A program made the translations under genes and the position numbers. 64,000 nucleotides of DNA from Peptostreptococcus russellii (GTDB taxonomy: Bacteria; Bacillota; Clostridia; Peptostreptococcales; Peptostreptococcaceae): the NCBI RefSeq assembly GCF_900110295.1, contig NZ_FODF01000002.1:62001-126000 (forward strand), in the 5' to 3' direction. Shown here one piece after another: positions 25,529 through 35,258 of the stretch (the first letter of the stretch is position 1; the number at the start of each line of letters is the position of its first letter). The notes under the pieces are model-generated. The model worked only from the letters and a program-made list of their open reading frames with translations, made no database searches and was not told the origin of the DNA.

Positions 25529-26818
25529 TTACATAATTTTATAATTTTTAGCAAAAGCTAATAGTTTTTCTTTCTCATTTTCTTTAGGATTAAGTATCAC
25601 ATACTCAAGCATTGCATTAAGAAGAATACCTACAGCTGCTCCCTTAGCAATATCGTTTTCTATGATGTCCTTTCCATTTAAGTCAAGTTGAGACGTGGAA
25701 AAACATTCTCCTGATTCTATTATATCATTAAATTCACTAAAACATACAGTTGGATTGCTATTTTTTTCAATAAACCTTGAATATATAGCATATTTTGCCA
25801 ATAAAAGGTCTCCTGTATCCTTTAATATATACTTAATCATAACTTTTCTTTCTTTTGTTGACATATTTTCATCAGTTATATGATCATAAATATTCATTTT
25901 TAAAATACTATGAAGCTTTGATGTCATATCGATATCCTTTCGTGAATATCTTAACTTCCTTAAAATGTTCTTAAGGTTACAAACATCGAGTTTTTCCAAA
26001 ATAAATGCTCTTTTTAAGGCATTTATCAATTCTTTTTCATTTTTTTTATAAAGATTATATTCCCTTAAAAATCCGTCTACTTTTTTTGCTATTTTAAGAT
26101 TATTTTTTTCAAGACTAACTCCGAATAGGTATTCGGAAATATCCATTTTATTTAGTAAAAATAAGCTCTCTGGATCAAATTTTATGGTCTCTTCTAGCTC
26201 TTTATTTATTCTTTCAATTGATATTTTTTTAATATTACTTGCATTTTTTAGAATAGACTGAAATGTTTTTTCTTCAATTTTAAAGCCTAGTTTTGCAGAA
26301 AAACGTACGGCTCTTATCATTCTAAGGGCGTCTTCGTTAAATCTTTTGTTCGGATTTCCGACACATCTGATAAGTTTATTCTCTATATCGTCCATTCCAC
26401 CAAATTTGTCTACAAGTCCTATCCTCTTATTATATGCCATAGCATTAATAGTAAAATCTCTTCTTGAAAGATCATCTACTATATTCTTACTAAATTCTAC
26501 CTTTTCAGGATGCCTCATATCTACATATTCACCATCTATTCTATATGTAGTAAGTTCATAGGCTACTTTATTTATCATTACAGTTACAGTTCCATGCTCT
26601 ATACCAGTCGGAATTGTTTTTCTAAATATCCTCATTACTTCATCTGGTTTAGCATTTGTAGCTATATCCCAATCATTAGGCTTTCTTCCCATTATAGTAT
26701 CTCTTACACAACCACCTACAACAAAGCCCTCATAACCATTTTTCTCTAATTCTTCAATTATAAAGTTTGCTCCGGAATCAATCTCCGGAGCAAATATCTT
26801 TTCTAACTTATTATTCAA
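25529..26818 (-). CDS. cca: CCA-adding tRNA nucleotidyltransferase
   Basis: A 429-residue class II CCA enzyme that builds or repairs the CCA end of tRNAs. The head domain has FVVGGCVRDTIMGRKPNDWDIAT, where the DxD pair binds metal, then RRDFTINAMAYN and RFNEDALRMIRAVRFSAKLGF. The preferred start is TTG 26818 (behind GAAGGTG); an ATG at 26839 would overlap the end of lepA. The frame's further upstream extension lies inside lepA and is not real. Confidence 0.93.
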   Translation of the reverse strand: MNNKLEKIFAPEIDSGANFIIEELEKNGYEGFVVGGCVRDTIMGRKPNDWDIATNAKPDEVMRIFRKTIPTGIEHGTVTVMINKVAYELTTYRIDGEYVDMRHPEKVEFSKNIVDDLSRRDFTINAMAYNKRIGLVDKFGGMDDIENKLIRCVGNPNKRFNEDALRMIRAVRFSAKLGFKIEEKTFQSILKNASNIKKISIERINKELEETIKFDPESLFLLNKMDISEYLFGVSLEKNNLKIAKKVDGFLREYNLYKKNEKELINALKRAFILEKLDVCNLKNILRKLRYSRKDIDMTSKLHSILKMNIYDHITDENMSTKERKVMIKYILKDTGDLLLAKYAIYSRFIEKNSNPTVCFSEFNDIIESGECFSTSQLDLNGKDIIENDIAKGAAVGILLNAMLEYVILNPKENEKEKLLAFAKNYKIM

Positions 26819-26831
26819 ATAAACACCTTCT

Positions 26832-28637
26832 TTAATCATCCAGTTTAAGAACTGACATAAACGCCTTCTGTGGAACTTCAACGTTACCAATCTGACGCAT
26901 TCTCTTTTTACCTTCTTTCTGCTTTTCAAGAAGTTTTCTCTTTCTTGATATATCCCCACCATAGCACTTAGCAAGCACGTCTTTTCTATAAGCAGCTACT
27001 GTTTCTCTAGCTATAATCTTATTTCCTACAGCTGCCTGTATAGGTACAGGGAACTGATGTCTTGGTATTTCTTCCTTTAATTTTTCACACATTGCCTTAC
27101 CTCTAACATAGGCCCTAGACTCATGTATAATAAAGCTCAAAGCATCTACTTGTTCCTTATTTATCAATATATCCATTTTAACTAGATCAGAAGGTATATA
27201 ACCCTTCATTTCATAATCTATAGAACCATAACCTCTTGTTCTTGACTTCAATGCATCAAAGAAATCATAAATTACTTCATTAAGAGGTAGCTCATAGTGA
27301 AGCATAACTCTAGTCTCATCCATGTATTCCATATCCTTCATAGTTCCACGTCTTTCCTGGCAAAGCTCCATAACCACACCCACATAATCTTTTGGAACTA
27401 TAATATCACTGTTGACTATTGGTTCTTCTATCATCTCTATTTCAGATGGATCAGGAAGATTTGTTGGGTTCTGAATCATTACTACTTCTCCATCAACCTT
27501 TGTTACCCTATAGATAACAGATGGTGCTGTAGTAATAATATTAAGATCAAATTCTCTTTCTAATCTTTCCTGAATTATCTCCATATGAAGAAGACCTAAG
27601 AATCCACATCTAAAACCAAATCCTAAAGCCGCAGAAGACTCTGCTTCAAATTCAAGAGCAGCATCATTTATCTGAAGCTTTTCAAGGGCATCTCTTACAT
27701 TCTCATACTTTTCTCCTTCACCTGGATAAATACCACAATAAACCATTGGAGTAGCTTTTTTGTAACCTGGAAGTGGAGAATCTGTTCTATTCTCTGCATC
27801 TGTAATAGTATCCCCAACTCTACAGCTTCTAATATCCTTTATACTTGCAGCAATATAACCAACATCACCAGCTGTAAGGTCTGAAAGTTCAGTAGGTCTA
27901 GGTGCCATCACACCCACTTCAGTAACCTCAAACTTTTTCTTACTGTTCATCATTTCTATTATCATGCCCTTTTTAACAGTTCCTTCAAATACTCTTACAT
28001 AGGCAACAACACCCTTATAGGCATCGTAGTAAGAGTCAAAAATTAAGGCCTTCAAAGGAGCATCTGGATCTCCCGTTGGCGCTGGAACATTTTTTACGAT
28101 GTCTTCAAGAACATCTTCTATATTTATTCCATTTTTAGCCGAAATTAAAGGTGCGTCTGAACAGTCAAGACCAATAAGATCTTCTATTTCTCCCTTTACA
28201 AAATCTGGTCTAGCACTTGGAAGATCTATTTTATTAACTATTGGAAGAATCTCCAAGTCTTGTTCTAAAGCAAGATAGACATTTGCCAATGTCTGTGCCT
28301 CAACCCCTTGTGCTGCATCTACAACCAGTAAAGCACCTTCACAAGCTGCCAAACTTCTTGAAACCTCGTAGTTAAAGTCTACATGCCCTGGAGTATCTAT
28401 AAGGTTTAAATGATAAGTTTCACCATCTTTTGCCTTATATAATAATCTTACGTTCTGTAACTTTATAGTAATACCTCTTTCTCTTTCAAGATCCATATTA
28501 TCCAGAAGCTGAGACTTCATTTCTCTATCCGCAACTAGTCCGGTATTCTGAATTAATCTATCTGCAAGAGTTGATTTACCATGATCTATATGAGCGATTA
28601 TACTAAAATTTCTCGTTCTACTCTGTCTATTTCCCAC
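26832..28637 (-). CDS. lepA: Elongation factor 4 (LepA)
   Basis: A 601-residue translational GTPase. [20 protein letters not shown] (P-loop), DTPGHVDF, and NKIDLP are the G motifs, followed by the EF-G-like domains and the unique LepA C-terminal domain ([22 protein letters not shown]). It acts on stalled ribosomes and in 30S assembly. The start is GTG 28637, about ten bases after AGGAGG. It is the first gene of a leftward group with cca and the nitroreductase. Confidence 0.97.
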   Translation of the reverse strand: MGNRQSRTRNFSIIAHIDHGKSTLADRLIQNTGLVADREMKSQLLDNMDLERERGITIKLQNVRLLYKAKDGETYHLNLIDTPGHVDFNYEVSRSLAACEGALLVVDAAQGVEAQTLANVYLALEQDLEILPIVNKIDLPSARPDFVKGEIEDLIGLDCSDAPLISAKNGINIEDVLEDIVKNVPAPTGDPDAPLKALIFDSYYDAYKGVVAYVRVFEGTVKKGMIIEMMNSKKKFEVTEVGVMAPRPTELSDLTAGDVGYIAASIKDIRSCRVGDTITDAENRTDSPLPGYKKATPMVYCGIYPGEGEKYENVRDALEKLQINDAALEFEAESSAALGFGFRCGFLGLLHMEIIQERLEREFDLNIITTAPSVIYRVTKVDGEVVMIQNPTNLPDPSEIEMIEEPIVNSDIIVPKDYVGVVMELCQERRGTMKDMEYMDETRVMLHYELPLNEVIYDFFDALKSRTRGYGSIDYEMKGYIPSDLVKMDILINKEQVDALSFIIHESRAYVRGKAMCEKLKEEIPRHQFPVPIQAAVGNKIIARETVAAYRKDVLAKCYGGDISRKRKLLEKQKEGKKRMRQIGNVEVPQKAFMSVLKLDD

Positions 28638-28759
28638 TTATAAACTCCTCCTTTTTAAAATTTACATAACTATACACTTTATATTTTACTTTAAAAATCC
28701 TATATCGTAAACATTAGAAAGTGATTTATTAATTTTTTTACTAAATTTCAACTTTTTAC

Positions 28760-28788
28760 TTGATTTTTGTATTTAACTCTGTTAAAAT
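28760..28788 (+). promoter_or_regulatory. Promoter of rpsT
   Basis: TTGATT at 28760-28765 and TAAAAT at 28783-28788 with 17 bases between. The TTGATTTTT -35 region is nearly the same as that in front of rpmB at 58716. Confidence 0.75.
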
Positions 28789-28838
28789 TATGTATGTTGA
28801 TTATGAATTTAGACATAGATAACAGGGAGGTGAAATGA

Positions 28839-29105
28839 ATGGCAAATATTAAATCTGCAAAGAAGAGAATCGGTGTAATTGAAAAGAAAACTGCTCAGAA
28901 CAGAGTAAGAAAGTCTCAGATAAAGACTGCTATTAGAAGATTTGATGAAGCCGTAGCCGCTGGAAACAAGGACGAAGCTCAGGCTAAGTTCCAGGCTGCT
29001 CAGAAGAGAATATATCAGGTTGCTTCAAAGGGAACTATCCATAAGAATGCTGCTGATAGAAAAGTATCAAAGCTTGCTAATAAGTTAAACTCTATGAACG
29101 CTTAA
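28839..29105 (+). CDS. rpsT: 30S ribosomal protein S20
   Basis: An 88-residue basic, helical protein beginning MANIKSAKKRIGVIEKK, typical of bS20, with GTIHKNAADRKVSKLANKLN at the end. It binds 16S rRNA early in 30S assembly. It is alone, divergent from lepA, and has its own promoter and terminator. GGGAGGTG lies upstream of the ATG. Confidence 0.97.
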   Translation: MANIKSAKKRIGVIEKKTAQNRVRKSQIKTAIRRFDEAVAAGNKDEAQAKFQAAQKRIYQVASKGTIHKNAADRKVSKLANKLNSMNA

Positions 29106-29207
29106 TTATGCGAAACAATTTGATATCGACGGGTATCATTTATAATTGTGACTACGCAATATATAGATTATATCTTGTGTGTCAAACGTTTGAAAATACT
29201 AGATAAG

Positions 29208-29242
29208 GGATGGGCTTCCACATGGAAGCTCATCTTTTTTCT
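29208..29242 (+). terminator. Terminator of rpsT
   Basis: GATGGGCTTCC pairs with GGAAGCTCATC around ACAT, followed by TTTTTT. The 100 bases between the rpsT stop and this hairpin hold no gene. Confidence 0.88.
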
Positions 29243-29265
29243 AGTATAAAAATATAAACTTTCTA

Positions 29266-29306
29266 CAAAAAAAGAATGCCATAAATATTATTTATCAACA
29301 TTCTTT
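29266..29306 (-). terminator. Terminator of the comEC-holA unit
   Basis: Read leftward, AAAGAATG pairs with CATTCTTT with an inner ATAAATA stem, followed by TTTTTTTG. It lies just after the holA stop. Confidence 0.75.
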
Positions 29307-29317
29307 AGTGTATTATT

Positions 29318-30349
29318 TTATCTACAATATTTAGCAATAAGTATCTCCGCTGCCAAGCTATCTTCCATTAGCCCCTGTTTTATCTTATAATCATAATCTG
29401 AAATATAGTTCACTATACTCAAAAGATTATCTTCATCATAATTTCTAGCCTGTCTTACAACCTTATTAAAAGTATAAGGATGCATTTTTAAAGTATCTTT
29501 TATCAGATTATGTGGCATTCTCTCTTCTTGCAAAGATTTTACTTGCATTATATGATTAAATTGTTTAGACAGCATAGCAAATATGCCGAGAATTGACTCT
29601 CCGCTTTCTATCATATCTGTAAGTATTTTATATGATCTTTTTGCATTCTTACTGCCTATCATATCAATAAGCTGAAAAATATCATTTTCAACTCTTGAGT
29701 TCATAAGATTTCTTATAATATCTTTTGTAATTGCTTCTTCATCACCTACATAAGAACATAACTTGATAATCTCTTGTTCAACATCATTAAGTGTCATTTC
29801 AGAAGTTCTGTCCCTATATCCCGTTGTTTCTATAAAATAAGTTACATCTGAATTGCTTATTTTGACCTTTCTTGAATCAAACTGTCTCTTACACCAGTTA
29901 AGTAAAGACATATCATCTAATTTTTTCATTTCGCAAACTCTTCCAAGTTTGTTTATAGCTTTATATATTGCCTTTCTTTTATCTATATCTCCATAGTTAA
30001 TAAATAAAAGTACAGTTGTTGCCGATATATTTTCAAGGGCCTTTATAAGTTCTTTTTCATCAGAATCAGTAAAGTTTTTCTTTTTACCCTTTAAAAGTTC
30101 AAAATCCTTTACTATTATGTATCTTCTTTCATCCATAAAAGGAAGCGTCTCTATAGATGACCTGAATTCTTCTAAGTTAGTCTCTTTTCCATCAATCACA
30201 CTTAAATTGAAATCCATCATTGCAGGATTTACTAAAGTTTTAAATTTTTCTTGTATTTCTTCTATTAAAAAAGTTTCTTTTCCATATATCAGATAAATCT
30301 GTTTAAGATTTCCACTTTCTAATTCCTCAAGAAGTTTTTTTCTTTCCAT
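29318..30349 (-). CDS. holA: DNA polymerase III subunit delta
   Basis: A 343-residue clamp-loader subunit. The N-terminal IYLIYGKETFLIEE and RYIIVKDFELLKG segments and the middle DRTSEMTLNDVEQEIIKL region match HolA (YqeN). It opens the beta clamp with the tau and delta' subunits. ATG 30349 follows GGAGG. It is 75 bases downstream of comEC and probably co-transcribed. holA, comEC and rpsT are usual neighbours of lepA. Confidence 0.93.
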   Translation of the reverse strand: MERKKLLEELESGNLKQIYLIYGKETFLIEEIQEKFKTLVNPAMMDFNLSVIDGKETNLEEFRSSIETLPFMDERRYIIVKDFELLKGKKKNFTDSDEKELIKALENISATTVLLFINYGDIDKRKAIYKAINKLGRVCEMKKLDDMSLLNWCKRQFDSRKVKISNSDVTYFIETTGYRDRTSEMTLNDVEQEIIKLCSYVGDEEAITKDIIRNLMNSRVENDIFQLIDMIGSKNAKRSYKILTDMIESGESILGIFAMLSKQFNHIMQVKSLQEERMPHNLIKDTLKMHPYTFNKVVRQARNYDEDNLLSIVNYISDYDYKIKQGLMEDSLAAEILIAKYCR

Positions 30350-30424
30350 AATTTTCCTCCACATATAGAGTTTCCCTATTATTATATCATTTGATGCCTT
30401 ATTATACAAGGAAAAGCAGCCATA

Positions 30425-31687
30425 TTATATATTCTTTTCCCCTTCTTCAAGATATAATTCTTTTCTTATCGTCGCTATGTAAAGAAAAATATTTATAGAA
30501 ATCAGTATAAAATAATAAATAATAATGTATTTAAAATCTATTTTTTTTACTACTATATTGGAACATCCAAAATTACCTATCTTTTTTAAAAATAATAGCA
30601 TAAAGTCTATACAGGCATTATTGATAAAAGATATATAATAACTCAATCCAGGTATAAAAAAATACGAAAATAAAGAAATAAGATCAAAAACCATAATTAA
30701 AGCTGTAAATGGTATAGCTATAATATTTGCCATAAAAGATACCAATGAAACTTCCTTAAAAATATAAAGAACTAATGGGGCAGTTCCTATAATTATTGCA
30801 AGAGATGATGCTAGTACTTTCCCATACACAATTTTATCGAGGTATTTGCTTAAAATTGAAATAGAAACAATTGATATAAAACTTAGTTGAAAGGAAAGAT
30901 TATATATTATATAGGTATTTTGTAAAATCATAAAACTTGCTATAAAAGATAGTACATTTAAGATATCCAACCTTTCATCTATAAAAAATCCTATGTAAGA
31001 AAATATAAATAGATCTACTGCTCTTCTTACTGAGGGGCTATTTCCTATAAGCTCACTATATAACTCCATAAAAAATATAAAGGCAATAAACTTTAATGGG
31101 CTATTTATTTTACCAGTTAAAAGAACTATTATTCCAAGTATTATTGTAATATGAAGTCCGGATATTGCCATAATATGACTTGTCCCTGAATCCATAAAAA
31201 TATAGGAAGTTTTTTTATCTATGGCGCTTTTGTCAGCAATTACAATTGCATTTAGTATTCCAGAGTTTTCTTTATATAAATAGTCATTTGTACTTTTTAT
31301 ATATTGTCTTAAATCTCCTATTTTTTCATAAAAAATACTAACACCTATAATTCTATATTTTTTCATAGTTATGACTCGCCTTATTCCTTTGCTTTTCAAA
31401 TACCTTCCATAATCAAAATCTTTTATTCTCATATTATTCATATCTTCTTCTTTTCCAAATACTTCTAATATATCGCCTGTTTTGATATTTTGATTTCTTT
31501 TTTTATTTACTAAAAGGGTGTCTCCTATAAGGTATTCTGAGGAATATTTTTTAGTTTGAGTATATCTAACCGTTCCATCTAGTAGAAGCTCTCTATTCTT
31601 TAAATAGGACTGTTTAAAGCTACTATTAATCAGGACTGCATATATAATTGTAAAAATTAAAATCAATACTCCTTTTCTTCTAACCAC
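30425..31687 (-). CDS. comEC: ComEC/Rec2-type membrane channel protein, short form without the nuclease-like domain
   Basis: About 420 residues with an N-terminal helix, an OB-like extracellular domain (DUF4131 region, residues about 30-120), then the Competence domain with MDSGTSHIMAISGLHITII, SPSVRRA and eight or so membrane helices. This is the DNA-uptake channel type. Full-length ComEC proteins are usually 700-800 residues with a C-terminal metallo-beta-lactamase domain; here the protein ends after the membrane part. A stand-alone ComEC-like beta-lactamase domain is encoded 2.7 kb away. The start is GTG 31687 behind AAGGAG. Confidence 0.9.
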   Translation of the reverse strand: MVRRKGVLILIFTIIYAVLINSSFKQSYLKNRELLLDGTVRYTQTKKYSSEYLIGDTLLVNKKRNQNIKTGDILEVFGKEEDMNNMRIKDFDYGRYLKSKGIRRVITMKKYRIIGVSIFYEKIGDLRQYIKSTNDYLYKENSGILNAIVIADKSAIDKKTSYIFMDSGTSHIMAISGLHITIILGIIVLLTGKINSPLKFIAFIFFMELYSELIGNSPSVRRAVDLFIFSYIGFFIDERLDILNVLSFIASFMILQNTYIIYNLSFQLSFISIVSISILSKYLDKIVYGKVLASSLAIIIGTAPLVLYIFKEVSLVSFMANIIAIPFTALIMVFDLISLFSYFFIPGLSYYISFINNACIDFMLLFLKKIGNFGCSNIVVKKIDFKYIIIYYFILISINIFLYIATIRKELYLEEGEKNI

Positions 31688-31965
31688 AGCCAAACTCCTT
31701 CCGAATATTCAAACTAATCCAAAACTTCAAAGCCAGACCTCTCAAGTATTAGACATGTATTTTATAGTAATTTTATAAAAAACTCTTCCATAATATATGT
31801 CTAAAAAATATATACTAAAAATAAAAGCCTTTATGAAATGTCTTCATCTAAAATATAGACACTTCTAACATAATATAAGTATTAAATAAGTATATCTTTA
31901 TAGATTCTAAATGCCTATTCTTTATCCAATAATAAAAATTTCCTTACATATAATTTTTACAAAAA
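31688..31965. other. Gap between comEC and the GNAT gene
   Basis: About 280 AT-rich bases. Likely holds the comEC promoter and ends in the GNAT-operon terminator. No gene or RNA recognised. Confidence 0.55.
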
Positions 31966-31997
31966 AAACAACAGCATCTATTAAGATGCTGTTGTTT
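31958..31997 (-). terminator. Terminator after the GNAT gene
   Basis: AAACAACAGCATC (31966-31978) pairs with GATGCTGTTGTTT (31985-31997) around six bases, and on the minus strand is followed by a T-rich run (TTTGTAAAAA region). A strong 13-base-pair stem. Confidence 0.85.
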
Positions 31998-32018
31998 AAA
32001 CACATTTTATTTTATATT

Positions 32019-33197
32019 CTATACATATTCATTTATATGATTTATAGTATTAGTATCATAAATTGATTCTAATAACTCTCTCATTTCTATAATACAAACT
32101 ATCTTTCTTTCTCTCATAAAGTCTACATCTTCAACCTTCATATAGCCAAAGAACATAGCAGAAAGTTCATTTATCGTAAAAATATCAATATCTTCTAGTT
32201 CATATAAATCTCCTATTTTTCTAACTCTTACCTTATTTAATTCTTTATAGAACTCAAATATACCATTATTTTCATCTATATATTTATCTTCAACTGCTAT
32301 TTTAAATGCTTGAAAGTCTTCATCACATACTATATCTAATTTTTCAATTAGCTTTTCAAAATTTATTACTCTTCCCATCATAAAAGGCTTTATTTCAAAT
32401 TGAGAATCCTTAGGATTGTCAAGCATATGCCTTAAAGGATCACTTATTGCAGAATAAATCTCAACCTTTTTTACTTGTGTGTTGTGATTATATATAAATC
32501 TTAAAATAGATTTGTAAGACTCTATACTCTTATAATAACACTCTCTTACTATCATTTCATTATCTTCAAATGAATAAGCAATATATCCCTCAGGACAAGA
32601 TTCTATATAATTAATATAAATATAAGCACCATCTGTATCCATTTCATCTATAAATTGTTCAAAATATTTCTTATTCCTCATAGCATATCCGTTAAATAGG
32701 GATTGTGAATATCTATATATTTCCTCTAAATCCTCTGCTTTTTTTGCTTTTTTAAATTCACCTGAAATCTTAAATTTTCTAAGATCATCAACATCTAGAT
32801 TTTGTACTAACATATCGTAACAATTTTCAAATCCGTATCTTCTATAAAGTCTGAAATCTATAGGCATTAAGATTCCCACCTCTTGACCAGATTCATACAT
32901 ATGTCTAAGGGAGTATTCCATCAACTCTTTCATTTTTCCACTTCCCCTTACTTCAGGAAGTGTGGATACGCCCACAATATATGACACATCAAACTTTTTA
33001 AAGTTTAAACTCAAGCTATGTTGATTCATATGAATTGATGAAACAGCCCTACCTTGATCATCTAGTAATATAGTGTTCTCTGGACTGAACTTATTTTCAA
33101 AATAAAAATCTACATACTCTGGACTATCATTAAAACAGTATTCCCATAACTCTCTTATGTAATCAATATCTTCTTTGTTACAAAATCTTATCTTCAT
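32019..33197 (-). CDS. Eis-like GNAT N-acetyltransferase
   Basis: A 392-residue two-domain acetyltransferase. The N-terminal GNAT core has VSTLPEVRGSGKMKELMEYSL, the acetyl-CoA-binding segment, and RLYRRYGFENC; the long C-terminal half resembles the second GNAT-like and sterol-carrier-like domains of Eis-type enzymes. The acceptor substrate is unknown. It follows the DUF2156 gene by 15 bases, so the two are co-transcribed and may act together on a lipid or peptide. Confidence 0.85.
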   Translation of the reverse strand: MKIRFCNKEDIDYIRELWEYCFNDSPEYVDFYFENKFSPENTILLDDQGRAVSSIHMNQHSLSLNFKKFDVSYIVGVSTLPEVRGSGKMKELMEYSLRHMYESGQEVGILMPIDFRLYRRYGFENCYDMLVQNLDVDDLRKFKISGEFKKAKKAEDLEEIYRYSQSLFNGYAMRNKKYFEQFIDEMDTDGAYIYINYIESCPEGYIAYSFEDNEMIVRECYYKSIESYKSILRFIYNHNTQVKKVEIYSAISDPLRHMLDNPKDSQFEIKPFMMGRVINFEKLIEKLDIVCDEDFQAFKIAVEDKYIDENNGIFEFYKELNKVRVRKIGDLYELEDIDIFTINELSAMFFGYMKVEDVDFMRERKIVCIIEMRELLESIYDTNTINHINEYV

Positions 33198-33212
33198 AGT
33201 ATGACCCCTTTT

Positions 33213-34118
33213 TTATACTTCTCTTACTGTGTACTTTTCTACAAATCTTTCAGGATAATATGACATCTTTGCCTTTCTAAGTCCTTCTACACCCATATCC
33301 TCTTCTCTGTTGACCCATTCAACATCCGGGAATACGTCAATTAAAAACATCTTATTGATATATGGATATAGACCTCTTATATCTGCATTTGCCTTTTCTA
33401 TATGTATAAGAGCCATATTGTCATTTATTTTTTCTCCCATACTAAAAGCTTCTAATTTTCCATCTATAAACACACCGTATATCTTTAATTTATCACTTAT
33501 TTTGTCATAATTATCAAAAAGCTTCTTCATTCCTACAAATTCATCATCTATACTTTCTTCATAGTCCTTGTCACCTGACTTTGTTTCATTCCAAGATCTC
33601 AATAATTCAAAGCATTCAGGGAAATCTTCCTTTGTAAGCAATCTTCTCTCTACTCTGCCTTCATACTCTCTATTAAAGAAGTTAAGATGATTTCTTTTAT
33701 TGCTTAGCTTTCTTCCCTTTACAGTTCTCATCTTTTCTGCATCGTATACATAGTCAAAAATATCTCTTTCTGCTGTATACTCAAATTTTCCTGGATACAT
33801 CTTCTTTAATGTTTCTACAACATCTTTATCTATACCTCTGAAGTAAATTTTATGCTTGTCCTTGTCAAACCAATTTATTACAAACTCTATCGCTTCTGGT
33901 ATCTTCTCCTTTGGTGCAAGGGGAAGTATAGAGAATACCTCACCATTGTGTTCACCTACAAGTACTGCAAATCCATCTCCTATATGATAACAAGTCTTGT
34001 ATGAGTGCTGCCACATAAACAATGTATTAAAGCAATACTCACAGGCTTCATAATCAACCATTTCGAAATATTTATCGAGCACATCCTTAGCCTCTATATT
34101 TATTTCTTTAAAATCCAT
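33213..34118 (-). CDS. DUF2156 (phosphatidylglycerol lysyltransferase-like) protein
   Basis: A 301-residue soluble protein with two GNAT-like lobes and GRKLSNKRNHLNFF near residue 135, the core of DUF2156. The C-terminal half of MprF, which transfers lysine to phosphatidylglycerol, belongs to this family, but this protein lacks membrane helices. Its substrate is unknown; acyl or aminoacyl transfer is inference. It is first in a two-gene unit with the Eis-like acetyltransferase. Confidence 0.85.
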   Translation of the reverse strand: MDFKEINIEAKDVLDKYFEMVDYEACEYCFNTLFMWQHSYKTCYHIGDGFAVLVGEHNGEVFSILPLAPKEKIPEAIEFVINWFDKDKHKIYFRGIDKDVVETLKKMYPGKFEYTAERDIFDYVYDAEKMRTVKGRKLSNKRNHLNFFNREYEGRVERRLLTKEDFPECFELLRSWNETKSGDKDYEESIDDEFVGMKKLFDNYDKISDKLKIYGVFIDGKLEAFSMGEKINDNMALIHIEKANADIRGLYPYINKMFLIDVFPDVEWVNREEDMGVEGLRKAKMSYYPERFVEKYTVREV

Positions 34119-34412
34119 TAAAACATCTCCTTATATATTATTAAAATACTATTCTTATCTTAATTTTTTCTAATCTTATTTTATAATTTCCCTTTAATGA
34201 CTATATTACTCTAGCCAATAATTTAAGGGTAATCACTATATAATAATATACCCTTTTAAGAGAAATGTAAACATCAAGATTACAGATATCGTTTACATGA
34301 ATATCTAATTATCTCTATATAATATTAGATTATTATATATTTACTTATTTTCATTTAATTTTATATGGTTTTTATATTAATTTTTATCAAATAGGAGGTT
34401 TTTTTAAATTCC
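34119..34412. other. Divergent promoter region
   Basis: 294 AT-rich bases between DUF2156 and the lipoprotein gene, presumably with promoters for both. No gene recognised. Confidence 0.5.
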
Positions 34413-35240
34413 ATGAAAAATAAACTTTTTTCTATTATTGTATTATTTGTTTTTTCTATACTTCTTGTCTCTTGTAGAGAAAATGCAAATGAATTAAAAC
34501 TCGATATTATAGATGTAGATCAAGGTGATTCCATTCTTGTAATAACTCCAGAAAAGAAAAGTCTTCTTATAGATTCTGGAGAAGAAGATTTCTCACGCTC
34601 AGTTATTAGAGATTTAAAGAAAAATAGAGTTAAAAAACTAGACTATGTTATAGGAACTCATTCAGATTCTGATCATATAGGTGCAATGAGTGATGTTTTA
34701 AAAGAAGTAGGTGCTGATAAACTTATACTTTCTAAAGACAATATTTTAAAAACAGAGCTAAATAACTTAATTTCTACAGCTGAATCTATGAATGTAAATC
34801 TAAATAGGGTTGAATCTGGCGACATTTTAAAGATAGATAAAGATACTGTCATATATATACTATCTCCATCTAAAATAAGTCAAGATCCTAATAAAAATTC
34901 AATTGTTTTTCTCCTTAAATTTAAAAATCATTCCTTGATTTTTACAGGAGATGCAGATTCTGAAATAGAAAACAAAATTCTTCAAAAGTACAAGCTCGGA
35001 CACTGTGAATTCTTAAAAGCCGGACATCACGGTAGTAAGACTTCATCATCTGAAAAATTTATAAGAACTTTAAGACCAGATATAACAGCTATATCCTGTG
35101 GATACAAAAATAGATATGGGCATCCATCTAAGGACACCCTTGATACTCTATCCAAATATAACTCTAAGATTTTTCGCACAGATATCTCTGGCACTCTTCA
35201 CTTTTATTTTAATGACCAGGGAGTTTTTTTATCAAAATAA
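34413..35240 (+). CDS. ComEC-type metallo-beta-lactamase-fold lipoprotein
   Basis: A 275-residue protein. A lipobox (LLVSC) at residues 17-21 follows a hydrophobic signal, so it is likely anchored outside the membrane. The mature part begins LDIIDVDQGDSILVITPEKK and has YVIGTHSDSDHIGAM (the zinc-ligand motif), IFTGDADSE and FLKAGHHGSKTSSS, exactly the motifs of the C-terminal domain of ComEC. It probably hydrolyses a nucleic acid or phosphoester outside the cell. AGGAGG lies 14 bases before the ATG, longer than usual. Confidence 0.9.
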   Translation: MKNKLFSIIVLFVFSILLVSCRENANELKLDIIDVDQGDSILVITPEKKSLLIDSGEEDFSRSVIRDLKKNRVKKLDYVIGTHSDSDHIGAMSDVLKEVGADKLILSKDNILKTELNNLISTAESMNVNLNRVESGDILKIDKDTVIYILSPSKISQDPNKNSIVFLLKFKNHSLIFTGDADSEIENKILQKYKLGHCEFLKAGHHGSKTSSSEKFIRTLRPDITAISCGYKNRYGHPSKDTLDTLSKYNSKIFRTDISGTLHFYFNDQGVFLSK

Positions 35241-35258
35241 GCACACTATTTTTGAATA

